Part shown: piece after piece, positions 18,515-28,994 of the stretch
Numbering within the stretch: the first letter of the stretch is position 1
How the letters are laid out: every line of letters starts with the position of its first letter
Assembly: GCF_004357905.1 (NCBI RefSeq)
Contig: NZ_SMTT01000001.1
Span: 124,001-188,000, forward strand
Direction: 5' to 3'
From: Campylobacter lari
Lineage (GTDB): Bacteria; Campylobacterota; Campylobacteria; Campylobacterales; Campylobacteraceae
DNA length: 64,000 nucleotides
Program-made: the position numbers and the translations under genes
The notes under the pieces: model-generated
The model's input: the letters and a program-made list of their open reading frames with translations, nothing else
Databases searched by the model: none
Told to the model about the DNA's origin: nothing

Positions 18515-18807
18515 AGCAAGCTTTTAGTCTCCTAGAGCTTGCTTTTTGTATTGTAATTTTATCTTTTATTTTTGGATCTTATTATCTTGTATTTGCAAAT
18601 AAATCTTTAAATGTTATATGGCAAAATCAAACCCTTTTTAATGAAGAAAAAGAATTGCTAAAGAAAATTCCTTTATATAAAGCAAAAGAGATAAATATAA
18701 ATAATTACAACTTTTTAGAATACACTAGTGGTGAATTTAAACTCAAATCTTTAAAAATAAAAGATTTATCCTATAAAGAAGCTTTTGTAGATGAAAAAGG
18801 CCTTTAG
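18511..18807 (+). CDS. Type II secretion/transformation pseudopilin (CtsT-like)
   Basis: A 98-aa protein beginning KQAFSLLELAFCIVILSF, a type IV prepilin N-terminus: short basic leader, the phenylalanine after the cleavage position, Glu at +5, then a hydrophobic helix. In C. jejuni, the gene at this place (ctsT) is needed for natural transformation. The remainder is a small globular domain. It overlaps proC by four bases (ATGA) and the next gene by 17, so it is made from the same message. CtsT identity is from context and memory of C. jejuni, not a computed match. Confidence 0.75.
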   Translation: MKQAFSLLELAFCIVILSFIFGSYYLVFANKSLNVIWQNQTLFNEEKELLKKIPLYKAKEININNYNFLEYTSGEFKLKSLKIKDLSYKEAFVDEKGL

Positions 18808-19519
18808 TTTATTGGAGCTTGCGTTAAGCCTTGTTATTTTGGGTATTTTGATTACTATTTTAATTAATCCAGCTATGTATATTTATAATTATAGTTTTAA
18901 TGTTAAAAAATCTAGTGAAATATTTTTTGATTTAAATCAAGCTTTACTTAGCATGGAGAAAATTTATAATTCTTGCTTGAATGCAATATTTACAAGTAAT
19001 TCTTTTGAGTGTTATATGAGCGCAAATGATGATATTTTTTATGATTTGTCATTAAAAAAATTAAACTTCAGTGGTATTATTTTAGAAAATAATGAAAGTT
19101 TTTTTAGTCCAAAAAGTAATTTGCATTTTATAGAAAATGGAATTTCTGAAGGAATTTTGAGCAATTATAAAGATATGCATAGTATGAAGAAGTTGAAAAT
19201 ATATACTAGTGATTATATGTATATTTATGATATAAAAAATTCAAAAATCTATAAAATATTAGTTGATGATAGAGAGAAAATCCATTTTATTAATGAGAAA
19301 TTTAGTGGATTTTATACTATTTTATATGCTTATGTTAGAGTATATTTAGAAAATGAAAATATTTATATGCAAATAGATGATTTAAATCATAACAAACAAG
19401 TATTTTTATTAGCTCAAAATATTTCAAAACTTATTTTCAAGCATGATGGCGAGTTATTAAAAATTACAATTTGCAGTAATACTCAAAATAGATGTTTAGA
19501 TAAATGGATGCTTTTGTGA
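18791..19519 (+). CDS. Prepilin-like protein, transformation/type II secretion cluster
   Basis: A 242-aa protein with a second type IV prepilin N-terminus (KKAFSLLELALSLVILGI), then a long low-similarity domain with beta-rich, tyrosine- and asparagine-rich sequence. A CxxxxxxxC pair lies near the C-terminus (CSNTQNRC). It is probably a minor pseudopilin of the DNA-uptake machine. It overlaps the genes on both sides. I know of no specific function. Confidence 0.65.
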   Translation: MKKAFSLLELALSLVILGILITILINPAMYIYNYSFNVKKSSEIFFDLNQALLSMEKIYNSCLNAIFTSNSFECYMSANDDIFYDLSLKKLNFSGIILENNESFFSPKSNLHFIENGISEGILSNYKDMHSMKKLKIYTSDYMYIYDIKNSKIYKILVDDREKIHFINEKFSGFYTILYAYVRVYLENENIYMQIDDLNHNKQVFLLAQNISKLIFKHDGELLKITICSNTQNRCLDKWMLL

Positions 19520-19932
19520 AAAAATCATTTGCAATGATATATACAATATTTTTTATTTTATTTATTTCTTTTATTATGGCGTTTATAATAAAAATTTCTT
19601 CATATCCACCAAGAATTATGAAAGATTTAACGCTTTATACTCAAGGAAATATTTTACTTCATGATGCTAAAGAGTTTGCTAAATATTTTTTATATCAAGC
19701 CTATTTGGAGGGTAAAGAATGCTTAAGTGAATATAATTTTGAATATAATAATACAAAAATACGAATTGATTATGCTTATCCTTTGGGTGAATGTAAAAAT
19801 AATAAATTAATTGCAAAGTATATTCATGCAAAAAGTATTGTAGCGGTAAATATTAGTGTGTTGTTAAATACTAATAAAGCAGTAAATGAAGAAGTGTTTT
19901 TGCAAAAAAGTTTTTTTATTTATCCTAGGTAG
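19516..19932 (+). CDS. Membrane-anchored pseudopilin-like protein
   Basis: About 138 aa with a pilin-like start (KKSFAMIYTIFFILFISF) but without the Glu at +5, as in some minor pseudopilins (PilX/GspK type). I place the start at GTG 19516, which overlaps the preceding TGA as GTGA and gives a two-lysine leader; the in-frame ATG at 19504 is 4 codons further upstream. It ends the five-gene fliW operon; the stop region overlaps the convergent marC gene by 8 bases. Confidence 0.6.
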   Translation: MKKSFAMIYTIFFILFISFIMAFIIKISSYPPRIMKDLTLYTQGNILLHDAKEFAKYFLYQAYLEGKECLSEYNFEYNNTKIRIDYAYPLGECKNNKLIAKYIHAKSIVAVNISVLLNTNKAVNEEVFLQKSFFIYPR

Positions 19933-20560
19933 ATTGAATGTAAGTTTGAATTCCAATAGCTATCATTTTTACTCCCATAGCCATAATAAAAACTAAAGCA
20001 ATGCGTGAAAAAACATAAAGCACAAGCTTACCGATAACTTTTTCAATAGTAGCTGAAAAGTGAAATAAGGCAAAAATAAAAGCAAAAGTAAGTAATACAG
20101 AAGCTATGGCTATAGCTAAATTTTGATCTTCTGAAATAACTACTATGGTAGAAAGTGTTCCAGGTCCTACAAGCATAGGAAATGCCATTGGTACTATACT
20201 TTTTTTTAATAATTCTTTGTGGCTTAATCCTTGATAGTGTTGAAATTGAGTGCTTGATGGGGTGAAAAGTAGATTTTTTGTACTCATAATGATTAAAATC
20301 AAACCACCTGCAACTCGTAAATCATTAATATCTATTTTAAATAAATATTTCATGATAAATGGTCCAGAAAGTAAAAAAACTAAAACAATACAAAATGCAG
20401 TGTAAATGATATTTCTAAAAAGTTTTTTTCTTGTATCAGCATCTAAACCTTCAGTCATTGCAATAAATTGTGGAAGATTTCCAAAAGGATTTAAAACCGC
20501 TATAATAGCAACGGATGCAAGTAAAATAACATAAATTTCAGATTCTATATCTGAAAACAT
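19925..20560 (-). CDS. MarC-family inner-membrane protein
   Basis: A 211-aa protein with six predicted helices of the MarC/UPF0056 family: AVLNPFGNLPQFIAMTEG and MAFPMLVGPGTLST are the two matching half-motifs. Despite the name, MarC does not confer multiple antibiotic resistance, and its transport role is unknown. The ribosome site AAAAGG lies just after the rpsR terminator-like hairpin, so it may get some read-through from the ribosomal operon. Confidence 0.85.
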   Translation of the reverse strand: MFSDIESEIYVILLASVAIIAVLNPFGNLPQFIAMTEGLDADTRKKLFRNIIYTAFCIVLVFLLSGPFIMKYLFKIDINDLRVAGGLILIIMSTKNLLFTPSSTQFQHYQGLSHKELLKKSIVPMAFPMLVGPGTLSTIVVISEDQNLAIAIASVLLTFAFIFALFHFSATIEKVIGKLVLYVFSRIALVFIMAMGVKMIAIGIQTYIQST

Positions 20561-20578
20561 AAAACAACCTTTTATTTT

Positions 20579-20599
20579 CCCAAGCTTAAAAAGCTTGGG
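20579..20599 (-). terminator. Hairpin after rpsR
   Basis: Nine-base perfect arms CCCAAGCTT / AAGCTTGGG around an AAA loop, 14 bases past the rpsR stop. On the minus strand it is followed by A-rich rather than T-rich sequence, so it may be a partial terminator or an RNA-processing stem before marC. Confidence 0.55.
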
Positions 20600-20612
20600 T
20601 TTGATTTAATAA

Positions 20613-20873
20613 TTATAGTCCTTCAAAAGGATTAGTAACAACTTCTTTTCTATCTACGATATAAGGGATAAGTGCTACATGTCTTGCACGCTTAATAGCA
20701 ACTTCAACCATTTCTTGGTGTTTTTTGCTAGTACCTGTTAAACGGCGTGGCATAATTTTAAATCTTTCTGATAAAGCATGTTTTAGCAATGCTGTATCTT
20801 TATAGTCTATAAAATCAACTTTAGCTTCAGTATATTTACAATATTTGCGTGAGTATTTTCTTTTTTCTGCCAT
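20613..20873 (-). CDS. rpsR: 30S ribosomal protein S18
   Basis: 86 aa starting [14 protein letters not shown], with the S18 core (ILPRRLTG-like [17 protein letters not shown], then [12 protein letters not shown]). S18 pairs with S6 on the 30S platform. The open frame extends 18 codons upstream, but those overlap the end of ssb and lack S18 similarity; the ATG at 20873 has AAAGGAAAA before it. Standard third gene of the rpsF-ssb-rpsR operon. Confidence 0.96.
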   Translation of the reverse strand: MAEKRKYSRKYCKYTEAKVDFIDYKDTALLKHALSERFKIMPRRLTGTSKKHQEMVEVAIKRARHVALIPYIVDRKEVVTNPFEGL

Positions 20874-20883
20874 GTTTTTTCCT

Positions 20884-21414
20884 TTAAAATGGTAATTCTG
20901 TATCATCATCATATTTATCAATATCAATTTCCTTCATAGGGGCTTCCTTTTGAGGATTTTGATAGGTATTATTAGATGAATTTGTTCTAGTTTGTACTTG
21001 AGCATAAGGATCAAAGCTTTGTTGTTGATTAAAATTTTGATTATAACCATAATTTTGATTTTCAAAATTACTTTGTTGATTATTTTGCACAGTTGAACCC
21101 AGCATTTCTAAATTTTCAACTTGAATACTATGTTTTGATCTGTTTTGTCCATTTTGATCGCTCCATTGCTCAAATCTCAAACGACCTTCGATTAAAATTT
21201 TACTACCTTTATTAAGGTATTGATTAGCAATTTCTGCAGTTCTTCCAAAAAAGCTAATGTCGATAAAGCAGGTTTCCTCTCTTTTTTCTCCTGTATTTGT
21301 ACTAAATCTTCTTGTTACAGCTATAGCAGAAGAGCCTATTGCGCTACCTGATGGAGCATAACGCATTTCTATGTCCCTTGTAAGATTCCCTACTAAAACG
21401 ACTTTATTAAACAT
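20884..21414 (-). CDS. ssb: Single-stranded DNA-binding protein
   Basis: A 176-aa SSB: N-terminal OB fold ([42 protein letters not shown]), a Gln/Asn-rich linker from about residue 115, and the acidic C-terminal tip DDTELPF that docks replication and repair proteins. It sits three bases downstream of rpsF in the usual S6-SSB-S18 arrangement, which links replication and ribosome supply. Confidence 0.96.
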   Translation of the reverse strand: MFNKVVLVGNLTRDIEMRYAPSGSAIGSSAIAVTRRFSTNTGEKREETCFIDISFFGRTAEIANQYLNKGSKILIEGRLRFEQWSDQNGQNRSKHSIQVENLEMLGSTVQNNQQSNFENQNYGYNQNFNQQQSFDPYAQVQTRTNSSNNTYQNPQKEAPMKEIDIDKYDDDTELPF

Positions 21415-21417
21415 TAA

Positions 21418-21792
21418 TTAGCCTTCTGTACTTTCACTAGCTTTAATTTCTTTTTTATTTTGTTTGATACCCTTGCTTAGTCTTTCCCAAGCTGCAATTT
21501 CTTTTTTATTTTCATATTTTACGATTAAAAATCTGATTACTTCTTCAGTGATTCTTAATACCCTTTCAAGCTCTGCTATTAAATTTGTAGGAGCTTTGAA
21601 ATAAATCACAAAATAAGTTCCTCTTTCATATTTTTTAATTTTGTATGCAAGTTTTCTTGTTCCCATTGGAACTACGCTTTCAATTTCTGCGCCATTTTTT
21701 GTAAGGACTTCTTTTACGAATTCCAACTTAGCACTTACTTCTTCTTCTGTAAGTGTTGGTTTTAATATGAATAAAACTTCATAATGTCTCAT
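21418..21792 (-). CDS. rpsF: 30S ribosomal protein S6
   Basis: 124 aa: [17 protein letters not shown] start, the [19 protein letters not shown] strand pair and the [18 protein letters not shown] segment are S6 landmarks; a short charged tail follows. First gene of the operon. Its leader contains two inverted repeats (21817-21832 and 21839-21855). In several bacteria the S6:S18 complex represses this operon by binding its leader, but I cannot show that here. Confidence 0.95.
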   Translation of the reverse strand: MRHYEVLFILKPTLTEEEVSAKLEFVKEVLTKNGAEIESVVPMGTRKLAYKIKKYERGTYFVIYFKAPTNLIAELERVLRITEEVIRFLIVKYENKKEIAAWERLSKGIKQNKKEIKASESTEG

Positions 21793-21816
21793 TTAATTTC
21801 TCCTTATGGATATAAA

Positions 21817-21855
21817 GCCTAAAATTTTAGGCAAGGATTTTGCATAAAATGCAAA
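21817..21855 (-). promoter_or_regulatory. Two tandem inverted repeats in the rpsF leader
   Basis: TTTGCAT-AAA-ATGCAAA (21839-21855) and the 16-base perfect palindrome GCCTAAAATTTTAGGC (21817-21832) lie between a TAAAAT -10 box (minus strand, 21860-21865) and the rpsF ribosome site. They could be an operator plus a leader hairpin, or the terminator of the upstream holA gene; neither is followed by a clear U-run. Confidence 0.4.
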
Positions 21856-21882
21856 TTTAATTTTACCATAAGTTTTCTTAAT

Positions 21883-22848
21883 TTAACTTTTTAATATGGA
21901 GCTAAGTTGTAAAAGTGTTGCGATTAAAAATTCTTTTTTTTCTATTTTAGAATTCTTTTTTAATTCATATTCGCAATTACAAAGTATCAGAAAGATATTT
22001 TTATATTGTGATATTTTGATCATAAGAGCTTGTTTTTGAAGATTTTGTGCCACAGAAATAGGTGGAGCATAGCCTAAAATTTCTTTCAAGTCTAAATTTC
22101 CATAAATTTTAACATGTAGTGCAATTTTAAAAAGTCTAGAAAAATTTGCATATAAGGCATTAATCAATACTATTTCATTGTAATTTTCTAAAATACTTTC
22201 AAGTTCATTCCTTAAATCTTTTTTTTGCATTAATTTATCAAAAAAACTTTCAAAACTAATAGTACTTAAACTATAACAATGCTCTTGGATGATTTTTTCA
22301 TCGATATTTAGACCACTAAATTTATTTAACTCATTAGCCGCTAAATATAAATTTTCATTAAAATTATAAAAAAGAGTATAAAGGGCATTTTGAGTAATGT
22401 TAATATTTAATTCTTTAGCTTTTAAAGCTAGCAATTCCATGCCTTCCTTAGCTGAATTTACTTTATAAAATCTACAAAAATTATTAGCAAAAATTTTCTC
22501 CGCTTCACTTTGTTTGGAGTTTTCATCATAAATTTCAAGTAAAAAATAATTATCTTGCGAATTTTGACAAAGCTGTAAAAGTTGCTTGAGTTCTTTACTT
22601 GGGATTTTCTTTTGAGTTTTGATTTCTAGCAATTTTCTTTCGCTAAATAAGGAAGCGCTAGATAAATAATCATATGCTTGCTTAAAATCATATTCTTCAA
22701 AATAAAATCTTAAACTCTCATCAAAAGAGTATTTGTCTTTAATAAATTTAGTATAAAGCTCTATTTGGAAATTATCCGCTCCATAAAGTAAGAAATAATT
22801 AGGAAAATTATTGCTATTAAGTAAGCTTTGGAGTTGATTTTTATACAT
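21883..22848 (-). CDS. holA: DNA polymerase III subunit delta
   Basis: A 321-aa HolA-like clamp-loader subunit: an N-terminal YFLLYGADNFQIELYTKFIK segment matching the delta start (FLLYGDD type), then an AAA+-like fold without Walker A, and a helical C-terminal collar domain. Delta opens the beta clamp on DNA. Sequence is divergent, as usual for this subunit in epsilonproteobacteria. It overlaps the rnr stop region by 8 bases on the same strand, so it is translated from the rnr message. Confidence 0.8.
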   Translation of the reverse strand: MYKNQLQSLLNSNNFPNYFLLYGADNFQIELYTKFIKDKYSFDESLRFYFEEYDFKQAYDYLSSASLFSERKLLEIKTQKKIPSKELKQLLQLCQNSQDNYFLLEIYDENSKQSEAEKIFANNFCRFYKVNSAKEGMELLALKAKELNINITQNALYTLFYNFNENLYLAANELNKFSGLNIDEKIIQEHCYSLSTISFESFFDKLMQKKDLRNELESILENYNEIVLINALYANFSRLFKIALHVKIYGNLDLKEILGYAPPISVAQNLQKQALMIKISQYKNIFLILCNCEYELKKNSKIEKKEFLIATLLQLSSILKS

Positions 22849-24781
22849 TTTGGTTTCTTTCTAAACTAAAATGCTTGGTGATTTTGCCAAAAATTTTAGC
22901 ACTAACAATATCTACTTCAGTGATTTCTACTTCTATATTTTCTAATAAATTTGCCCTTGAACCTATGATGGTAATCAAAGCTCCCTTAATTTCATCATTT
23001 AATTTTACTTGCAATGAACTTTGATTTTCTACCACTAAAGCCTTAAATCTTTTTCCTATATTTTCTTTTGCCCATCTTGCAAATTTTCTATCCATAAAAT
23101 GCCAAGCAACCTTATCTGCTTCTCTTTCTAATAAACTTAATTCCTCGCAAGTACTTTGTATATTTAAAAGCAAATAATTAAACATTTTTTCATCATTATT
23201 GATTTTAGCTTTTAAAAGTCTATGCAATATAAGATCAGAATATCTTCTAATAGGACTTGTAAAATGGGTATATTTATCAAAACCTAAGCCAAAATGTCCT
23301 GCATTTTCACTAGAATATTCTGCTTTTTTTTGCGCCTTGATGATGAGTTTATCTACTTCTTCTCTTATATTTAGCTCATTTGCTAAGACTTGAATGTCTT
23401 TAAATAATTCTATGACATTATTTTTAGGATTAATATCTATACTAAGTGTTGAAAGATCAGCTAGTAATTGATCTATTTTTTTATAATCAGGACTTAAGTG
23501 ATTTCTAAAAACTCCTATATCAATGAGTTTTGCTGCAGCTTTATTAGCTAAAAGCATACAATCTTCGATTAAATTATGCGAGGCCGTGTCATTTTCAAGG
23601 CGTGTTTTTATGAGTTTATTATTTTCATCTAAAGTCATTCTTAGCTCTTGGGTTTTAAACTCACAAGCATTTTTTAATCGTTTTTTTCGTAAATTTTGAG
23701 TGATTTTGAAAACCTCATAAAGCCAATTGATTGCGCCTAAATCTTCTTGCGTTTGTAAATACTCATCAACTTCATCGTAATTAAAACGGCGTTTTGAGTT
23801 GATAATAGCCTCAAAAAGCTCTTCTTTAATCACTTCATTATTTTGATCTAAGCTTATTTTAAAACAAAATGCTAATCTATCTTCATTAGGTTTTAGTGAG
23901 CAAATATTTTCACTCAAAGCTCTTGGTAACATAGGTATAGCAATATGAGGAAAATAAATCGAAAAACCCCTTGATCTTGCTTCTTTATCAATAGCGCTAT
24001 AAGCATGCACATAAGCGCTTACATCAGCTATGGCTACATAAATAGCATGCTCATTTTTATCATAATAAATTGCATCATCAAAATCTTTTGCATCAATTGG
24101 ATCAATGGTGCAAAAATTTAAATTTCTAAGATCTTTTCTTGATGGATACATACTTGCATCAACTTCATTTCCATAAGCTCTTGCTTCATTTTCACATAAA
24201 TTATCAAAAACTGCATTTTTATTAAAAAGTGCTAAGGAAATTTTTTCATCTACAAAATCATCATCAATATGCCCTATCACTTCAGTGATATTATTATCAT
24301 GATTTTCTATTTTTAAAATAGTTCCTAAAGGTAGAGTTTTTAAGGATTTTTGAGAGGCTTTTAAGGCACATGTGAGTCCTGTTTGAATATTTACTCCAAG
24401 GACTGCTTCGCCGTATTTTTTAGTTATAACCAAAGAAGTTTCATGGGCTCTTTTAAGTATTAAAATAACTTTAGCACTTGGACGCTTTTTTTTAAGAGGA
24501 AGTAATTTTGCCACAACTATGTCAGCATAATTTGCTCCTTTTAAATTTTTATTTTCTATGAGCAAATCACGCTTAAAAACAGGATCAAAACTTTCTAAAA
24601 ATCCCGTTCCATTAGCTGAAATATCAATCTTACCAAAAGTAAAGCCATCTTTTAAATAGTATTTGTTTTTATAAAATTTAATGATATCACAAGTTAGCAA
24701 CTCTCTAATGATTTGCTTGCTTTTATTGGTAATTTCATCAGCATTTAGACCATAGCTTAGTTGATTAAATAATTCTTTCAT
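22841..24781 (-). CDS. rnr: Ribonuclease R (RNB-family exoribonuclease)
   Basis: A 646-aa 3'-5' exoribonuclease: a cold-shock-like N-terminal part, then the RNB catalytic domain with the acidic cluster IDPIDAKDFDDAIYY that binds the two metal ions, the YxHFTSPIRRYSDLILHR motif, and a C-terminal S1-like domain (ALVVENQSSLQVKLND...). It is shorter than E. coli RNase R (about 813 aa) because the terminal basic tail and N-terminal helix-turn-helix are absent. It is divergent from ilvC and leads holA. Confidence 0.9.
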   Translation of the reverse strand: MKELFNQLSYGLNADEITNKSKQIIRELLTCDIIKFYKNKYYLKDGFTFGKIDISANGTGFLESFDPVFKRDLLIENKNLKGANYADIVVAKLLPLKKKRPSAKVILILKRAHETSLVITKKYGEAVLGVNIQTGLTCALKASQKSLKTLPLGTILKIENHDNNITEVIGHIDDDFVDEKISLALFNKNAVFDNLCENEARAYGNEVDASMYPSRKDLRNLNFCTIDPIDAKDFDDAIYYDKNEHAIYVAIADVSAYVHAYSAIDKEARSRGFSIYFPHIAIPMLPRALSENICSLKPNEDRLAFCFKISLDQNNEVIKEELFEAIINSKRRFNYDEVDEYLQTQEDLGAINWLYEVFKITQNLRKKRLKNACEFKTQELRMTLDENNKLIKTRLENDTASHNLIEDCMLLANKAAAKLIDIGVFRNHLSPDYKKIDQLLADLSTLSIDINPKNNVIELFKDIQVLANELNIREEVDKLIIKAQKKAEYSSENAGHFGLGFDKYTHFTSPIRRYSDLILHRLLKAKINNDEKMFNYLLLNIQSTCEELSLLEREADKVAWHFMDRKFARWAKENIGKRFKALVVENQSSLQVKLNDEIKGALITIIGSRANLLENIEVEITEVDIVSAKIFGKITKHFSLERNQNV

Positions 24782-24850
24782 AATACTCTTTATAGTAATT
24801 TTTCAAAACTTAAATTTTATCATAAAAGGATTAAATTTATATTTTTTAGT

Positions 24851-24856
24851 TATAAT
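24851..24856 (+). promoter_or_regulatory. -10 box for ilvC
   Basis: TATAAT in the context TTAGTTATAATCTTTGC, about 32 bases before the ilvC ATG. I see no leader peptide or T-box-like structure in this short leader. Confidence 0.55.
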
Positions 24857-24879
24857 CTTTGCTTTAATTTTAATTTTAG

Positions 24880-25911
<1,032 letters not shown>

Positions 25912-25912
25912 T

Positions 25913-26977
25913 TTGAAAACTATAAATAAAAAATACAAAGTGCTTCTAGCGCTTTGTCTTATTGTGTTTGGAATTTTTCTTTTTGCATTTGGAGCTTTAT
26001 TTTTAAAAAAAGAAGAAAATAAAGGTTTAGATTACAATCAAACAATAAACAAAAAAGAACCATTACCTATAATAGAACAAGAAAATAATTTTAGTTTTAA
26101 TGATATAAATTTGACTTTAGAAAATGAAAATTTAGAATTTTTAGATAAAAATATTAGTGAAATTTTAAATTTAAACCCTGTAAATACAGAGTTAAATCAA
26201 ACTAAAGAAGATAATCAAACTTCAATTTTAGAAGTAATAGATCAAAATACAAGCAAAGAATCAAAAAATGAAGAGCAAAATATATCAGATAAAAGCGAGG
26301 ATAACAAAACTCAAATTCTAGTACAAAAAAATACCAAGCCTCGTCTAGCAATTATTATAGATGATATGGCAAGTCACACTCATGTAGATATGCTTAAAAA
26401 AACAAATTTAAAATTAATCCCATCTTTTTTTCCACCTGATAAACGCCATCCTTATACAGCTGAGTTTGCAAAGGATTTTGACTTTTTTATGGTGCATTTG
26501 CCTCTTGCTGCTATAAAATATGACAAGGCAGAATTAAACACTTTACACCCTAGTGATGATATAGAAAAAATAAGCAAGCGCGTAGCTTTTGTAAAAGAAC
26601 AATTTCCAAAGGTAAAATTTATTAACAACCATACAGGAAGTTTATTTACTGCAAATAAGCAGGCTATGGAAAAATTATTTAATGCTTTTAAACAAAATGA
26701 TTTTATTTTTGTAGATTCAAGAACCATAGGAAATTCTAAAGCTAAAAATTTAGCAAGTCAATTTAATCAGCCTTATATAGCTAGAGATGTTTTTTTGGAT
26801 AATGAAGATGATATAGCATATATTAAAAATCAACTCAAACAAGCAGTAGAAGAGGCAAGAAAGAAAGGTTTTGCTATAGCTATTGGTCATCCAAGAGAAA
26901 AGACTTTTAAAGCTTTGGTGCAAAGTAAAGATTTATTAAATTCAGTTGAACTTGTATATTTAAATGAAATTTATTGA
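25913..26977 (+). CDS. Divergent polysaccharide deacetylase family protein (YibQ-like), membrane-anchored
   Basis: About 354 aa: a basic N-terminus, one membrane helix (VLLALCLIVFGIFLFAFGAL), a long Asn/Glu-rich flexible linker to about residue 140, then a YibQ-type domain (LAIIIDDMASHTHVDML; VHLPLAA; NHTGSLFT; FVDSRTIG; IGHPREKT). The fold resembles NodB deacetylases, and several metal-site residues (DD, H, H) are present, but no activity is established for the family. I chose TTG 25913, two bases after the ilvC stop; TTG 25892 would run inside ilvC. No strong ribosome site, so translation may depend on ilvC. It overlaps dprA by 14 bases. Confidence 0.75.
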   Translation: MKTINKKYKVLLALCLIVFGIFLFAFGALFLKKEENKGLDYNQTINKKEPLPIIEQENNFSFNDINLTLENENLEFLDKNISEILNLNPVNTELNQTKEDNQTSILEVIDQNTSKESKNEEQNISDKSEDNKTQILVQKNTKPRLAIIIDDMASHTHVDMLKKTNLKLIPSFFPPDKRHPYTAEFAKDFDFFMVHLPLAAIKYDKAELNTLHPSDDIEKISKRVAFVKEQFPKVKFINNHTGSLFTANKQAMEKLFNAFKQNDFIFVDSRTIGNSKAKNLASQFNQPYIARDVFLDNEDDIAYIKNQLKQAVEEARKKGFAIAIGHPREKTFKALVQSKDLLNSVELVYLNEIY

Positions 26978-27731
26978 GAATATTGAAGATTTTAAAAATC
27001 TTTTAAATCCACCTTCAAAGATTTATTATAAAGGCAATTTGGAGCTTTTAAATGCTAGAAAAGTAGCTATTATAGGTTCTAGAAAAATGAGCGTTTATAC
27101 TAAAAATTGTCTCATTGAGTTAGTATCTTTGTTAAAAAAGACTAAGGTTTGTGTAGTAAGTGGTGGGGCTTTGGGTGTGGATATCCAAGCAGCTAAAATA
27201 GCTTATCCTCAAACTATAGCCATATTTGCTAATGGACTTGATGAGATTTATCCAAAAGCTAATACAAATGAAATTTTAAATATTTATGAAAATGCATTAG
27301 CTTTAAGTGAAAATGAAGCAAAATATAAAGCAAAGCCATATGATTTTTTATTAAGAAATAGGCTTATTATTGCTTTAAGTGAGGTTGTTATAATAGCTCA
27401 AGCTGATTTAAAAAGTGGTTCTATGCAAAGTGCAAGGCTTGCTTTGAGTATGAATAAACCTATATATGTATTACCTCATAGGAAAGATGAAAGTGAAGGA
27501 ACAAATTTACTTTTAGCCGCAAAAAAAGCAAATTTAATTCATAATTTTGAGGAATTTGCAAAAATGTTTGGAGAGCTTTATCAAGAGCAAAGTGAGGATG
27601 ATTTGTTAAGCTTTTTAAAGCATGAAAATGATTTAGAAAAAGTTTTGAAAAAATTTGGTGATAGAGTTTATGAATATGAACTTGAGGGTCTGGTGGAAAT
27701 TTCTGGAGTGAAAATAAGAGCTTGCATATGA
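26964..27731 (+). CDS. dprA: DNA processing protein DprA
   Basis: A 255-aa DprA/Smf with the Rossmann-like core: [62 protein letters not shown]. It loads RecA onto incoming single-stranded DNA during natural transformation. The C-terminal winged-helix domain is short (residues about 210-255), and the N-terminal SAM-like domain of longer homologues is absent. It is coupled by ATGA overlap to ruvX. Confidence 0.9.
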   Translation: MKFIENIEDFKNLLNPPSKIYYKGNLELLNARKVAIIGSRKMSVYTKNCLIELVSLLKKTKVCVVSGGALGVDIQAAKIAYPQTIAIFANGLDEIYPKANTNEILNIYENALALSENEAKYKAKPYDFLLRNRLIIALSEVVIIAQADLKSGSMQSARLALSMNKPIYVLPHRKDESEGTNLLLAAKKANLIHNFEEFAKMFGELYQEQSEDDLLSFLKHENDLEKVLKKFGDRVYEYELEGLVEISGVKIRACI

Positions 27732-28114
27732 ATACTTTAGCGTTAGATATAGGTTTAAAGCGTATTGGTGTTGCTTTGTGTATTAATAAAAGCATGGCCA
27801 TGCCGTTTGAAGCTATCATTAGAAAAAACCGCAATCAAGCAGCAAATGAGGTAAAAAAATACATTAAAGACTATGATGTAAATACTTTGGTGGTAGGAAT
27901 TCCTTTGGGCGGATCTAGTGAAGACGAAATGCGAAAAAGAATAGAGCATTTCATATCTTTACTTGATTTTGATAAAGAAGTTTTTTTTGTTGATGAGAGT
28001 TTTAGCTCTAAAAACGCACAAGAGCTTGGTGTAGTGAATTTAAAGAAAAAAGATGGCAAACTTGATTCTTTAGCTGCATATTTATTTTTAAAGGATTTTT
28101 ATGGCCTTGCTTGA
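27728..28114 (+). CDS. ruvX: Holliday junction resolvase-like protein YqgF/RuvX
   Basis: About 128 aa of RNase H fold: [14 protein letters not shown] (first catalytic Asp), [22 protein letters not shown] and the terminal [17 protein letters not shown] with the last acidic residue. YqgF proteins act in 16S rRNA 5' maturation and were proposed as junction resolvases. The ATG at 27728 overlaps the dprA stop (ATGA), and the next gene overlaps its end by 14 bases, so dprA, ruvX and the methyltransferase form one coupled unit. Confidence 0.9.
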   Translation: MNTLALDIGLKRIGVALCINKSMAMPFEAIIRKNRNQAANEVKKYIKDYDVNTLVVGIPLGGSSEDEMRKRIEHFISLLDFDKEVFFVDESFSSKNAQELGVVNLKKKDGKLDSLAAYLFLKDFYGLA

Positions 28115-28994
28115 TTTAAATACAGCTTTAGATGAAATTTATACAAAAGAGCAAAAAGAACAAATCCTTCAAAGTTTTAATCAAGAAAAATATGTCAATA
28201 TTTTTAGAAATTCTTTGCTTATTGACAATGAAAAACTAGAAGAAATTCTAAATGAAAAAAATATAAAATTTGAAAAAATTGATTTGTATTGTTATAAAAT
28301 ACCTAGTATTTTTAAAAGCAAATTAAGCTCAATGAATGCTTTTAATGAGGGTAAGTTTTATATACAAAATTATTCTTCGTATTTATGTACTAAAACTTTG
28401 GGTGTTAAAGCTGGTGAGAGTGTATTAGATATGTGTGCAGCTCCTGGTGGAAAAAGTTTAAATTTGGCCAATTTTATGCAAAATGAGGGTTATTTAGCAA
28501 GTTGTGAATTATCTAAAACACGCTTTTTTACCTTAAAAAAAACTATGGAAAATTATCAAGTTAAAATTGCAAAATGCTTTTTAAAAGACGCACGCACTAT
28601 AGGTAAAGCTTGTCCTTTGAAATTTGATAAAATTTTGCTTGATGCGCCTTGTTCAACTTTTGCAAAAATGGGTTTTGAAATACAAAAAAACACAAAAGAA
28701 ATTAAGCAAATAGCAAATTTACAAAAAAAACTTTTACATTCAGCATTACTAGCCTTAAAACATGGTGGGGAATTGGTTTATAGTACTTGTACATTTTTAA
28801 GAGAAGAAAATGAAGCTGTTTTAGAAAATGCGTTAAGAAGTGAAAATTTTAAATTAGAATTACTAGATTTTGATTTATTAAATGTTAACTTCATTAATGC
28901 AAAAAGTGATGATTTTGACTTGTCATTTGCCAAAAGAGTTTTACCAGATAATTATGCAGATGGGTTTTTTATAGCAAAAGTGAAAAAATATTAA
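28101..28994 (+). CDS. RsmB/NOL1/NOP2/Sun-type RNA (cytosine-5) methyltransferase
   Basis: A 297-aa SAM-dependent m5C methyltransferase. SAM-binding motif [11 protein letters not shown] (109-119); the two cysteines of this family are both present: Cys184 in [11 protein letters not shown] and Cys230 in [12 protein letters not shown]. It lacks the N-terminal NusB-like domain of RsmB and the C-terminal PUA domain of RsmF, so the target (16S rRNA or tRNA) cannot be assigned. Coupled by overlap to ruvX. The next 170 bases hold no gene. Confidence 0.88.
   Translation: MALLDLNTALDEIYTKEQKEQILQSFNQEKYVNIFRNSLLIDNEKLEEILNEKNIKFEKIDLYCYKIPSIFKSKLSSMNAFNEGKFYIQNYSSYLCTKTLGVKAGESVLDMCAAPGGKSLNLANFMQNEGYLASCELSKTRFFTLKKTMENYQVKIAKCFLKDARTIGKACPLKFDKILLDAPCSTFAKMGFEIQKNTKEIKQIANLQKKLLHSALLALKHGGELVYSTCTFLREENEAVLENALRSENFKLELLDFDLLNVNFINAKSDDFDLSFAKRVLPDNYADGFFIAKVKKY

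Noticed and set aside
20874..20927. N-terminal extension of S18 beginning MILINMMM
   Set aside because: It overlaps the end of ssb, resembles no S18, and the ATG at 20873 has a good ribosome site.
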